Positions 7,208 to 15,819 of a DNA stretch of 50,357 bases are shown one piece after another; position 1 is the stretch's first letter, and each line of letters begins with the position of its first letter. The translations under genes were made by a program, and so were the position numbers. Source of the stretch: Shewanella hanedai (GTDB lineage: Bacteria > Pseudomonadota > Gammaproteobacteria > Enterobacterales > Shewanellaceae); contig NZ_VKGK01000038.1 in the NCBI RefSeq assembly GCF_007197645.1, positions 1 through 50,357 of the forward strand, given 5' to 3'. The notes beneath the pieces are model-generated. The model did not search any database and had not been told where the DNA came from. It saw only the letters and a list, made by a program, of their open reading frames with translations.

Positions 7208-8494
7208 CTACACGCGTTCACCCATAATATGGGTGGCTTTGACATGGCGTTCGTCACCTAGCATGCTCAGGATGAAAAGCTTTTCAGACAAATTACGACA
7301 GTGTTGCATCCGGCGAGACATAAGCTCGGTAGCATGATAATCAAGGACGATAAAATCAGCCTCGGCCCCTTTGGTGAAATTACCGATTGTGCCTTCAAGA
7401 TCTAAGGCGACTGCGCCGCCTAATGTGGCTAAGTAAAACGATTGGATCGGGCTCAATTTGTCAGCGCGAAGTTGCTGAGTTTTGTAACCTTCATTAAGCG
7501 TGCTTAACATCGAAAAAGTGGTACCAGCGCCGATATCAGTGCCGTACCCCACATTGACGTTATACTTTTGCGCCTGCTTAAGGTTAAAGAGCCCACTGCC
7601 GAGAAACAGATTTGAACTTGGGCAAAACGCAATAGCAGAGCCGGTTTCACCTAAACGCTCACATTCGCAATCATGAAGGTGAACTCCATGTGCAAAGACA
7701 CTACGACGACCCAGCAGCTTATGTTGATCATAAACATCTAAATAACCATCATTGTCGGGAAACAACGCCTTAACCCAGGCGATTTCATCTTTGTTTTCAC
7801 TGAGATGGGTGTGTATATAGACACTTGGGTTTTCTGCCAGTAACTGGCCAGCTTTTTGGAGTTGCTCAGCTGAACATGTGGGGGCAAACCTTGGCGTAAT
7901 CGCATATTGCAATCTATCGACATCATGCCATTTTTCGATCAATGCTTTACTGTCGTCATAGCCAGTTTGCGCGGTATCCGATAGGTAATCAGGACAGTTT
8001 TGATCCATTAACACCTTGCCGCAGATCATGCGCAGCTTTTTCTGCTGAGCCACAGTAAAGAAAGCCTCAACCGACTCTTTGTGCACTGTTCCGAACACTA
8101 ATGCAGTGGTGGTTCCGGCTGCAAGCAGTTGGGTTAAAAAGAACTCAGCAACTTTTTTACCATGTTCAAAATCTTCAAATTGACGCTCGAAAGGGAAAGT
8201 ATAATTCTCTAACCATTCAAGCAGTTGCTCACCGTAAGAGGCGATCATCTCAGTTTGTGGATAATGCACATGAGTATCGATGAAGCCAGGCATTATCAGC
8301 CCGCTTTCATAATGGGTGATCTCAACACTCGGATCCAATGTGGACAGTAGCTCGCTCGCATCTCCAACCTGTTCAACCAACCCATCTTTGATAATTAACA
8401 GTCCATCATCAAAATGCTGGTAGCTCTCTTCTAGACAGCCTTTAGCTGGATCAGACAAAAAGTGCAGTAACTCTCCCCGGTATGCTTTCAACAT
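7208..8494 (-). CDS. guaD: guanine deaminase
   Basis: This 428-residue member of the amidohydrolase superfamily converts guanine to xanthine and ammonia. The TIM-barrel metal ligands are visible: HVH in PGFIDTHVHYPQTEMIASYG, a His in FAPTCSAEQLQKAG followed by IHTHLSEN, the RSVFAHGVHLHDCE strand and the Asp in GYGTDIGAGTTFSMLSTLNE. The YPQTEMIASYGEQLLEWL block is specific to guanine deaminases among cytosine/guanine-type amidohydrolases. Length is normal. It lies between allA (78 bases upstream) and puuD (63 bases downstream) and supplies xanthine to the XdhABC enzyme, which makes guanine the purine entry point seen here. The upstream gap holds the AATTAGATAATAA motif shared with the TetR promoter region, so a second promoter is possible. 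Confidence 0.95.
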   Translation of the reverse strand: MLKAYRGELLHFLSDPAKGCLEESYQHFDDGLLIIKDGLVEQVGDASELLSTLDPSVEITHYESGLIMPGFIDTHVHYPQTEMIASYGEQLLEWLENYTFPFERQFEDFEHGKKVAEFFLTQLLAAGTTTALVFGTVHKESVEAFFTVAQQKKLRMICGKVLMDQNCPDYLSDTAQTGYDDSKALIEKWHDVDRLQYAITPRFAPTCSAEQLQKAGQLLAENPSVYIHTHLSENKDEIAWVKALFPDNDGYLDVYDQHKLLGRRSVFAHGVHLHDCECERLGETGSAIAFCPSSNLFLGSGLFNLKQAQKYNVNVGYGTDIGAGTTFSMLSTLNEGYKTQQLRADKLSPIQSFYLATLGGAVALDLEGTIGNFTKGAEADFIVLDYHATELMSRRMQHCRNLSEKLFILSMLGDERHVKATHIMGERV

Positions 8495-8534
8495 TATCTT
8501 TTACCTTTTTTATCGTATCGCATCATTTGAATTC

Positions 8535-8547
8535 TTATTATCTAATT
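8535..8547. promoter_or_regulatory. motif shared with the TetR upstream dyad
   Basis: TTATTATCTAATT is the exact reverse complement of AATTAGATAATAA at 3583-3595. It occupies the 78-base gap before guaD, where an internal promoter of the cluster could lie. Sharing of a 13-mer between two gaps of the same cluster is suggestive, although both are AT-rich. Confidence 0.3.
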
Positions 8548-8572
8548 GCGATTTATCTGTTTTCAGTTCTAA

Positions 8573-9091
8573 TTAGCTTTCAGCGATGATGAGCTTTCCA
8601 TCTAAGACAAGCGCATCACAATTATCCCCTTCACCGCCTCTATCAATCACTAAAAAGTCGCTCTCATCAAGGGTTGCTAAACAGAAGTGATGCCAAGTTC
8701 CCTTGTGATAATTAACCCCTTGATCAGAGCTCGCGATAAAGACTTCAATTTTGTCGGCATCAAACTCACCAGCAGGTGCAACCACCACAATGTAGGGATT
8801 ATTCCCCATGGGGATGAATGCCTGACTGCCATGGGGATGACGCTCCATCATCTTGATGGCTATCGGCAGCGCTAACGGCTTGGCACGGAAAATACTGATC
8901 AAGGTATGGCCGTTATCATCACTCACATCCACCTTAGCTAAATCATGATAACGCTGAGCAAGGCCATCATTTATCGACAGTATTGTTGCATCTGGCGTGG
9001 CCTCGATAACATCACCGAAAGCACTAAATCCCGCCGGCGTTAATGGTATTGGCGTAAGATACCGACATTTATCTGTCATCATATTTTCCAT
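8573..9091 (-). CDS. allA: ureidoglycolate lyase
   Basis: This 172-residue cupin-fold enzyme of the AllA family splits ureidoglycolate into glyoxylate and urea. Family blocks are PLTPAGFSAFGDVIEA at the N-terminus, MERHPHGSQAFIPMGNNPYI in the middle (conserved His and Gln), and GVNYHKGTWHHFCLATLDES near the C-terminus with the catalytic-site GTWHH. Length matches the ~160-residue family. The ATG at 9091 has AGGGGAATAGG just upstream; two nearer Met codons (ENMM) could also serve. It starts 9 bases after the hiuH stop, so the two are co-transcribed. Its glyoxylate product explains why malate synthase is part of the run. Confidence 0.92.
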   Translation of the reverse strand: MENMMTDKCRYLTPIPLTPAGFSAFGDVIEATPDATILSINDGLAQRYHDLAKVDVSDDNGHTLISIFRAKPLALPIAIKMMERHPHGSQAFIPMGNNPYIVVVAPAGEFDADKIEVFIASSDQGVNYHKGTWHHFCLATLDESDFLVIDRGGEGDNCDALVLDGKLIIAES

Positions 9092-9100
9092 CCTATTCCC

Positions 9101-9442
9101 CTAGCTGCCTCGGTAAGTTGAATAACCAAACGCAGTTAACAACAATGGAATATGGTAATGGCTCTTACCTCCATCGAGTTCAAATACAATATCGACGTAG
9201 GGATAAAATCCTTTCTCTTTATTGGCTTCAAAATAAGTACTGGTGTCAAAATGCATTCGATACACCCCAGCATCAAGCACCTTGTCATCAGCCAATAACC
9301 CGCCAATTCGCCCATCTAGGTTAGTAATGCCTGACGCCAAGACTTGCCATTTACCTTCTACTTGAGCAAACAATGTAATGGGTAAATTTCGTGCGGGTTG
9401 CCCACGTGTCGTGTCTAAAACATGCGTTGTTATTTGGCTCAT
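9101..9442 (-). CDS. hiuH: 5-hydroxyisourate hydrolase (transthyretin-like)
   Basis: This 113-residue protein is a bacterial transthyretin-related hydrolase. The three signatures are present: ITTHVLDTTRGQPARNLPIT near residue 4 (active-site His), LDGRIG with the conserved Arg near residue 45, and the C-terminal YHIPLLLTAFGYSTYRGS, whose terminal YRGS tetrapeptide distinguishes the hydrolase from vertebrate transthyretin. It has no leader, so it is cytoplasmic. It converts 5-hydroxyisourate, the unstable product of PuuD, to OHCU. Gene spacing is tight: 23 bases after uraD and 9 bases before allA. Confidence 0.95.
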   Translation of the reverse strand: MSQITTHVLDTTRGQPARNLPITLFAQVEGKWQVLASGITNLDGRIGGLLADDKVLDAGVYRMHFDTSTYFEANKEKGFYPYVDIVFELDGGKSHYHIPLLLTAFGYSTYRGS

Positions 9443-9465
9443 AAATTTTTACTCATCGTTTTTGC

Positions 9466-9966
9466 TTATATTAGTTTCTGTAAACGTAGCTGAAAAATTT
9501 TGCGTTGCTCTTCTGCTGCGTTCACCAGCTCAGTGATTTTGTCGTTAGGTAAGCGCTCAAGCAGCAAGCTCAACATCTGCTCAGCGCTCTTGCCTGTGGC
9601 GCACACAATAAAAATGAAACCGAACTTTTGAAGGTATTCAGCATTACCATCGGCTAAATCTTGTAAGACTTGCTCTGATGCCTGACTAACTGAGCTTTGC
9701 TCACCGCTGGCAAGGGCCTTTGTATTGGCATATTTTGCGCGTAAGGTATCAACATTGCCGATCTGTGGGTGGCCTTCAAACGCCTCTAACAGGTCATATT
9801 CTCCCAAGCTTCGCCAGATATCATCAGCCTTACTCGACAGTTCTTGGCCATTTGCAAAAGGCCTTGATGACACCATCATCTCAACCCAGTTTGATGCTGT
9901 ACAACACTGCATAAACCCATGGGTTGCTTCAGCCTCTGACAGGCTATTTAACTCATCTAAATTCAT
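9466..9966 (-). CDS. uraD: OHCU decarboxylase
   Basis: This 166-residue, mostly helical protein decarboxylates 2-oxo-4-hydroxy-4-carboxy-5-ureidoimidazoline to S-allantoin. The diagnostic motif is LLEAFEGHPQIGN, where the His of GHPQIG is the catalytic residue. The ALASGEQSSV stretch and the segment NAEYLQKFGFIFIVCATGKS, which carries the substrate-binding KFGFIF, follow. I set the start at the ATG at 9966 (MNLDELNSLSEAEA), which follows GGGGG and lies 10 bases after the allantoicase stop. The frame is open further upstream to 10176, but that extension overlaps the allantoicase gene in another frame and lacks homology. The pair HiuH plus UraD makes the allantoin formed stereospecific. Confidence 0.95.
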   Translation of the reverse strand: MNLDELNSLSEAEATHGFMQCCTASNWVEMMVSSRPFANGQELSSKADDIWRSLGEYDLLEAFEGHPQIGNVDTLRAKYANTKALASGEQSSVSQASEQVLQDLADGNAEYLQKFGFIFIVCATGKSAEQMLSLLLERLPNDKITELVNAAEEQRKIFQLRLQKLI

Positions 9967-9976
9967 ATAACCCCCG

Positions 9977-11035
9977 TTAGTCTTTTCGCTTACCAAATAG
10001 ACGCATGCGTGAGATACCACCATCAGGGAAAATATTGATCCGTACGTGGGTAAATGTTTGCTCACTCTTGACCAAGAGTTCATTGATGAACAGGTGCTCA
10101 CGATGAGCAGCCAGTTTAGTGCGGCCGATAATCGGTTGCCAGTTAGCGTCTTGCTGACCGTTAGTGAAATCATCACTGCTTGATATCATTCCCTCTAACG
10201 AGAAAGTATCGGGGAAATTGCCTTTAAAGTGACACGTGTCGATCACCACTTTCTCAATGCTGCCCTGAGTTGCTAACTTAGCAATCAACCAATCTGGACC
10301 GGGATCGCGGCGACGTTTGGTTTCCCACCCATCTCCCATATTCACGCCACGGCCAGGTCTGATGAGGTTATTCTTATCACTGAAAAACATGTCACTGGCT
10401 AACAAAGCTTTGCCGCCATTTTTGATGTAAGCAAGATCGATTAATTCACCCGGAACGAAATGTTCCCAATTTACATCTGCTTCACCGTACACTCGGATAC
10501 GCGCCACACCGCCATCAGGGAACATATTCAATCGAATGTGAGTCCATGCAGTATCATTGCTGATCTCGAAAATATTTTGGCTGTGAGCCTCTACTGCAGT
10601 TTGAGTTAGTACAGTATGCCAAACCGTTTTTGCACTTGGCTCAACTTCGCTTACACAGGCTTCAACTGATACCGATTCAGGTGCATTCCCGCGAAAATAG
10701 TTAGTATCGATATCCAGTCCATGGATCACGCCTTTAATGCCTAACTTGATCACACACCAGTCAAATTCACGACCGTTATCACGTCCATAACTACGACGAG
10801 ACTCCCAGCCATCCATCCACTTACCACGCTCGGTAAACTTATCATCGATAAAGATGCCGCGACCGGGTTTGATCAGGTTTTCCATTTCAGCAAAAAAGTC
10901 ATCACTGCATTTGAGCGTTTCGCCGCCCACGCCTTCATTGGCAAGATCGACATATTGAGATTTAAATTTGCGTTCAAGCTCAAGGGCTTCGCCTGTTAAC
11001 TGATTCTGTTGTTGTGTATCAATATCTAGCATCAT
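9977..11035 (-). CDS. alc: allantoicase
   Basis: This 352-residue enzyme hydrolyses allantoate to (S)-ureidoglycolate and urea. It consists of two homologous jelly-roll allantoicase domains, roughly residues 25-190 and 205-350. Each carries the paired motif seen in GRGIFIDDKFTERGKWMDGW with ESRR, and again in GRGVNMGDGWETKRRRDPGP. Each also has a DWxxxKLG/A element, an HxxxHHF-type ligand segment, and FTHVRINIFPDGGISRMRLF at the end. Internal duplication is a known feature of the family. The gene lies 62 bases after allB and 10 bases before uraD. Use of allantoicase rather than allantoate amidohydrolase means both nitrogens leave as urea, yet no urease gene is in the window. Confidence 0.95.
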   Translation of the reverse strand: MMLDIDTQQQNQLTGEALELERKFKSQYVDLANEGVGGETLKCSDDFFAEMENLIKPGRGIFIDDKFTERGKWMDGWESRRSYGRDNGREFDWCVIKLGIKGVIHGLDIDTNYFRGNAPESVSVEACVSEVEPSAKTVWHTVLTQTAVEAHSQNIFEISNDTAWTHIRLNMFPDGGVARIRVYGEADVNWEHFVPGELIDLAYIKNGGKALLASDMFFSDKNNLIRPGRGVNMGDGWETKRRRDPGPDWLIAKLATQGSIEKVVIDTCHFKGNFPDTFSLEGMISSSDDFTNGQQDANWQPIIGRTKLAAHREHLFINELLVKSEQTFTHVRINIFPDGGISRMRLFGKRKD

Positions 11036-11097
11036 AACGTCGAAATCCTATTCTCTATTTAGTTGTGTTTTCGAATAACTTACCGAATTCTCTGCGG

Positions 11098-12465
11098 TTA
11101 CAGCTTTCCCTTAAGTAACGGTCGTCCAACTGGCGCGTTGATAAATTCATCTTGCTGGTACACATGATGACCTCGCACATAAGTGTGTTGAACTTGCCCC
11201 GTGACTTGTCGGCCTGCGTAGGGGGTAATGTTGTGACGATGTTTGATCATCTCATTGGTGATGGTGTAGCTCACTTCAGGATCAAACACTAAAAAATCAG
11301 CGTGATACCCAGCGGTTATTTGGCCTTTAATGGAGTCTAAGCCAGCGAATTTGGCGGTTTTACTCGACATTAATCGTGCCAGATCCACTAATGTAAAACC
11401 GCGCTCTTTCGCTTCAGTCCAAATCAGTGGCAGACCAAACTGCAGGGCAGAAATACCGCCCCAGGCTTTTTCGATATCACCGTTGTCGATGTGTTTAAGT
11501 TCTGGCGTGCAAGGAGAGTGATCGGAGACAATAAAATCTAAACGCCCATCAGTGACCGCTTGCCATAGATGTTCACGATTGCTGTTCTCACGAATAGGCG
11601 GGCAACACTTAAATAGGGTTTTACCGTCAGGAATATTTTCTGACGCTATCGTTAAATAGTGGGGGCAAGTTTCAGCACTAAAGCGTAACCCCTCGCTTTT
11701 CGCGGTTGCAATCGATGCAAGCGCTTCATCAGATGAGAGATGGACGATATGTATTTTACAGTTATCCCCCAGCTCTTTGGACTCTCGAGCCATGTCCACC
11801 ATCAGTGAAATCGCATCGTTTTCCCAACTTTTAGGGCGTGAGGCTAAAAAGCTGTTGTATTTATCACTAACAACCACGTCATTAAAACCACCGCAGTCAA
11901 GTTCAGCATGGATCAAGTAAGGCACATCGTGCTTAGCGAGGATCGGCATGGCTGCCCGAATATCTTTAGCTTCGACGTTCGGAAACTCAGGGATACCAGA
12001 GTCAATTAAAAACGATTTAACCCCTAATACACCCGCATTCAATAACTCGTCTAAATCATCGATATTTTGTGGGATCACCCCGCCCCAAAAACCGCAATCA
12101 ACCCATAACTTGTCGTCAACTGAGTTCAACTTCTCTTCGAATGCCGCTTTGGTGGTTGTCACAGGAATGCAATTTAACGGCATGTCCACTAAGGCGGTAA
12201 TACCACCAGCTGCAGCAGCTTGGGTTGCCGTGTTAAACCCTTCCCACTCAGTACGTCCAGGCTCATTAATGTGAACGTGAGAATCAACCAAGCCCGGCAT
12301 AATCACCTTATCGGCATAATCGAAAACCTCGCACTCAAGCGCTGTACCATAAGGGTGGACAGCATGAATAAGCTCACCTTTAACTTCGACACAGGCGGCC
12401 ATCATTTTACTGGTGCCTTTGTCCGTTATTACTACGTTTTTACTCTGTAGGCCAAAATGTGTCAC
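11098..12465 (-). CDS. allB: allantoinase
   Basis: This cyclic amidohydrolase of about 455 residues opens allantoin to allantoate. Ligands visible are HVH in VMPGLVDSHVHINEPGRTEW, the carboxylated Lys in LGVKSFLIDSG, His in YLIHAELD and IHIVHLSSDEAL, and the Asp in DFIVSDHSPCTPELK. The stretch after HIN (EPGRTEWEGF) is typical of allantoinases rather than hydantoinases. I place the start at GTG 12465 (VTHFGLQSKNVV), which has TAGGAG 9 bases upstream and gives the length of E. coli AllB (453). The longer frame to 12510 adds a hydrophobic leader not seen in the family. It lies 78 bases after xdhC. Confidence 0.93.
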   Translation of the reverse strand: MTHFGLQSKNVVITDKGTSKMMAACVEVKGELIHAVHPYGTALECEVFDYADKVIMPGLVDSHVHINEPGRTEWEGFNTATQAAAAGGITALVDMPLNCIPVTTTKAAFEEKLNSVDDKLWVDCGFWGGVIPQNIDDLDELLNAGVLGVKSFLIDSGIPEFPNVEAKDIRAAMPILAKHDVPYLIHAELDCGGFNDVVVSDKYNSFLASRPKSWENDAISLMVDMARESKELGDNCKIHIVHLSSDEALASIATAKSEGLRFSAETCPHYLTIASENIPDGKTLFKCCPPIRENSNREHLWQAVTDGRLDFIVSDHSPCTPELKHIDNGDIEKAWGGISALQFGLPLIWTEAKERGFTLVDLARLMSSKTAKFAGLDSIKGQITAGYHADFLVFDPEVSYTITNEMIKHRHNITPYAGRQVTGQVQHTYVRGHHVYQQDEFINAPVGRPLLKGKL

Positions 12466-12543
12466 CTTTACGGCTCCTATAAAATGAATCAAGACTCTTA
12501 AAAAAATCAATAACTAAATAGATCAATGACGGCAATGAGAAAG

Positions 12544-13449
12544 CTAGTCTGCGTTAAGTAATTCTTTAAACTCTTTCCAAAAAATGCCCTTTTGTGACGC
12601 TGGAGTAGACTTTGATTTGAGCTGTGTCGAATCAACCTCTAATGCTTGGTTTTGTTCTGCTAACGCTTTTTGTTCGCTTTGATATAAATTCACTATTTCA
12701 CCCGCGACAGAGATAGCGACCTCCATGGGTAACTTACCCCCAACTTCAGCAAGCCCAATCGGGCAGCTCATACGCGCGACTTGCAGTGGGTCGACCTCTC
12801 GATGCTTGTAACGCTGTTGAAAACGGCGCCATTTGGTGTCTGATGCAATCAAACCTAAATAGCAAAAATCACCCCGTTTCAACACTGCTTGGGAGATCTC
12901 AAAATCCATTTGGTGATTGTGGGTCATGACCACGAAATAACTGTTTTTATGCATATTAGCCACTTCATATTCAGGCTCATCGCTGACTAACTTTGTCACA
13001 TTGGGGTAAGTTTCGACGTGGCTAGGAAACTGTTCTTCCCGACAATCGACCCAAGTCACATGACAGGGAAGTTCAGCTAAGATGGAAATCAAAGCCTTAC
13101 CAACATGGCCGGCACCAAACACCATGATGTTGACGCCTACAGCCGCGAAACACTCGAACAGCACACTCGCGTTCCCACCACAACATTGGCCTAAATTACT
13201 CGCCAGTTGAAAATGCTCAAGATGTTGATCACTTTTACCTTTATCCAGCATGATTCGGGCATGTTTAGTCGCTTTATGCTCAAGATGACCACCGCCAATG
13301 GTGTCAAACATCTCATCTTGGCTTATTACCATTTTGGTGCCGCTGTTTCTTGGCGTTGAACCGGAGACACCCACTAATGTCACTAAGACATAGGCCTTAC
13401 CTTGCTGACTTAATTGATTAGCTGCGCCGCTCCAGTTCATCGTCATCAT
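12544..13449 (-). CDS. xdhC: xanthine dehydrogenase accessory protein XdhC
   Basis: This 301-residue protein is the XdhC/CoxI-type chaperone that binds the molybdenum cofactor, helps its sulfuration and inserts it into XdhB. The N-terminal domain shows VLVTLVGVSGSTPRNSGTKM, the DTIGGGHLEHKA motif and the conserved LGQCCGGN cysteine pair. A Rossmann-like C-terminal half begins at NIMVFGAGHVGKALISILAE and continues with YFVVMTHNHQMDFEISQAVL, YLGLIAS and CPIGLAEVGGKLPMEVAISV. It follows xdhB by 15 bases. It is not part of the mature enzyme. Start at 13449, where CCTGAGGACAAG precedes the ATG. Confidence 0.93.
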   Translation of the reverse strand: MMTMNWSGAANQLSQQGKAYVLVTLVGVSGSTPRNSGTKMVISQDEMFDTIGGGHLEHKATKHARIMLDKGKSDQHLEHFQLASNLGQCCGGNASVLFECFAAVGVNIMVFGAGHVGKALISILAELPCHVTWVDCREEQFPSHVETYPNVTKLVSDEPEYEVANMHKNSYFVVMTHNHQMDFEISQAVLKRGDFCYLGLIASDTKWRRFQQRYKHREVDPLQVARMSCPIGLAEVGGKLPMEVAISVAGEIVNLYQSEQKALAEQNQALEVDSTQLKSKSTPASQKGIFWKEFKELLNAD

Positions 13450-13464
13450 CTTGTCCTCAGGTTC

Positions 13465-15819
13465 TTACTGATTAGCTTTCATCGCTTCAACAGCCCATAG
13501 CACACGCTCTGGTGTTGCAGGGGTATCAAGCGAGGGGCTTAAGGTGTAATTAGACACGCTTGAGATGGCATCTTTAAGGGCTGACCAAACAGATATTCCA
13601 AGCATGAAGGGTGGCTCACCCACCGCTTTGGAGTTATAGATGGTTTGTTCTCGATTAGGATCATCTGGCACCAAGGTGACGCGAAAATCTATCGGTGCAT
13701 CACTAATAGCTGGAATTTTGTAGGTCGCGGGGTTATTTGATAATAGTCGGCCTTTGTCGTTCCAAACCAACTCTTCAGTGGTCAACCATCCCATGCCTTG
13801 AATAAAAGCTCCCTCTATTTGACCAATATCAATGGCGGGATTCAATGAGTGACCCACGTCATGCAAAATGTCGGCACGCAGTAGCTTATATTCACCGGTT
13901 AAGGTATCAATTAACACCTCAGATACCGCAGCACCGGTTGAATAGTAAAAGAAAGGACGCCCCTTACCTGTTGCACGATCAAAATGAATTTTAGGCGTTT
14001 TATAGAAACCTGTTGCAGATAATGACACTCGGCCTATATAGGCTTGTTGCACAAAATCTGCAAAGCTAAACGTGTCTGTCCCAACATGAATTTGGCTGTT
14101 AGCAAAACGGACCTCACTTGCCTTAACCTCATATTTTTCAGTGGCAAACTCAATCAAACGATCTTTAATGATGATTGCCGCTGCTTGCGCCGCTTTACCG
14201 TTTAAGTCTGTGCCCGATGAGGCCGCTGTTGGTGACGTATTTGGCACTTTGTCGGTGCGAGTTGATGAGACACCGACCGTTTCTGAATCAACCTGAAACT
14301 CTTCAGCTACAATTTGAGCCACTTTAGTATAGAGACCTTGGCCCATCTCGGTGCCACCATGGCTAACTAAGATGGTGCCATCGGTATACAAATGAATGAG
14401 TGCCCCAGCTTGGTTCAGATGCTGCACGGTAAATGAGATACCAAACTTAACAGGCGTTAGGGCTAAGCCCTTTTTCAAAATGGTATTTTCACGGTTAAAC
14501 TCACTCACGCTTTCGCGACGTGCGTGATAATCAGAACTCTCCTCTAATGAGGCGATGAGCTCATGGATCTTGTTGTGTTCAACCTTTTGATGGTAGTGGG
14601 TTTCATTGCGATCATCGGTGCCATAAAGATTGACCTTACGGATCGCTAATGGATCTTTGCCTAGATAGCGGGCGATATCGTCCATGACCATCTCAATGGT
14701 CATCATGCCTTGAGGGCCACCAAATCCACGATATGCGGTATGGGATACCGTGTTTAATTTACAACGGTTACCCGTTACTGTTGCTTGATCGAGAAAGTAA
14801 GCATTGTCTGAATGGAACATGGCTCTATCGACAATGGCATCAGAAAGATCCGGAGAATAACCACAGTTACCATTCACTGTGATGTTAATGCCTTTAATCT
14901 GGCCATCTTTATCAAAACCAACACTGTAATTATTCTCAAATGGATGACGTTTGCCTGTCATGCACATATCATCAGAGCGATTGAGTTTAAACTTAATCGG
15001 TCTTTTACTGACATTAGCCAGCAACGCGGCAATACATGCCCAAGGCGCTGCTTGTGTCTCTTTACCTCCAAACCCGCCGCCCATCCGGCGCGTATCTACC
15101 ACCACTTTATTCAGCGGAATATCCAATACTTCGGCCACGAGCTTTTGCACTTCACTTGGATGCTGTGAAGAGGAGAACACACTCATGCCTCCCTCTTCTG
15201 TTGGCTCTGCCGAGGATATTTGACCTTCAAGATAAAAATGCTCTTGGCCACCAACATTGATCTCACCTGATATTTGGTGCAATGCACTCGCGATAGCCTT
15301 GTCCGAGTCACCGCGTACCATTGAAAATGGTGGGCGAACAAAGCTTTGTTTTGCTAAAGCCTCTTTGACCGTTAATATCGCTTCAAGCTCTTCATACTCA
15401 ACCTTTGCCAATTTCACTGCACGGTTAGCAAGCTCATGACTGGTCGCAGCAACGGCAAACAGTGGTTGACCCACAAATTCAACTTTACCGATAGCCAATA
15501 CGGGATCTCCTGGAAACACAGGACCAATATCGGTGTGACCTGGGACATCATTAACCGTAATAACAGCAATGACGCCCTCTGCAGCTTTAACCGCGGATAA
15601 ATCCATACTGATAATATTGGCGTGAGCCATGGTGCTCTGCCCTACGGCCGCGTGTAATTGACCTCTTAGTTCAGGTCTGTCGTCGATATAAATCGCAGCA
15701 CCACTGACGTGTTTATCAGCACTTTCATGTTTTTTAGAACGACCGACACCACCTAACCCAACACTACTTTGACTTGTATCCGCCAAATTACTTTTATTGA
15801 TATCAATAAGACTACGCAT
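13465..15819 (-). CDS. xdhB: xanthine dehydrogenase, molybdenum-binding subunit
   Basis: This 784-residue subunit is the catalytic half of the molybdenum hydroxylase that oxidises hypoxanthine to xanthine and urate. Key blocks in order are the aldehyde-oxidase-type hammerhead domain (HVSGAAIYIDDRPELRGQLH), VGQPLFAVAA with the moco-near Gln, the glycine-rich RRMGGGFGGKETQ, the AYRGFGGPQGM substrate-loop Arg, GGTEMGQGLYTKVAQI, and the C-terminal SKAVGEPPFMLGIS, whose Glu is the catalytic base. Its start codon lies inside the xdhA stop region (8-base overlap, ATGCGTAG), so it is translationally coupled. The length agrees with the Rhodobacter-type split enzyme (XdhA with Fe-S and FAD, XdhB with Mo). 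Confidence 0.95.
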   Translation of the reverse strand: MRSLIDINKSNLADTSQSSVGLGGVGRSKKHESADKHVSGAAIYIDDRPELRGQLHAAVGQSTMAHANIISMDLSAVKAAEGVIAVITVNDVPGHTDIGPVFPGDPVLAIGKVEFVGQPLFAVAATSHELANRAVKLAKVEYEELEAILTVKEALAKQSFVRPPFSMVRGDSDKAIASALHQISGEINVGGQEHFYLEGQISSAEPTEEGGMSVFSSSQHPSEVQKLVAEVLDIPLNKVVVDTRRMGGGFGGKETQAAPWACIAALLANVSKRPIKFKLNRSDDMCMTGKRHPFENNYSVGFDKDGQIKGINITVNGNCGYSPDLSDAIVDRAMFHSDNAYFLDQATVTGNRCKLNTVSHTAYRGFGGPQGMMTIEMVMDDIARYLGKDPLAIRKVNLYGTDDRNETHYHQKVEHNKIHELIASLEESSDYHARRESVSEFNRENTILKKGLALTPVKFGISFTVQHLNQAGALIHLYTDGTILVSHGGTEMGQGLYTKVAQIVAEEFQVDSETVGVSSTRTDKVPNTSPTAASSGTDLNGKAAQAAAIIIKDRLIEFATEKYEVKASEVRFANSQIHVGTDTFSFADFVQQAYIGRVSLSATGFYKTPKIHFDRATGKGRPFFYYSTGAAVSEVLIDTLTGEYKLLRADILHDVGHSLNPAIDIGQIEGAFIQGMGWLTTEELVWNDKGRLLSNNPATYKIPAISDAPIDFRVTLVPDDPNREQTIYNSKAVGEPPFMLGISVWSALKDAISSVSNYTLSPSLDTPATPERVLWAVEAMKANQ

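Noticed and set aside
9967..10176. Longer N-terminus for the OHCU decarboxylase (start at 10176)
   Set aside because: The extension overlaps the allantoicase coding sequence and has no homology to the family, while the ATG at 9966 has a strong ribosome site.
14812..15223. Several overlapping plus-strand frames of 74-118 codons inside xdhB
   Set aside because: They are antisense shadows of a strongly conserved coding sequence (RRMGGGFGGKETQ and AYRGFGG regions).
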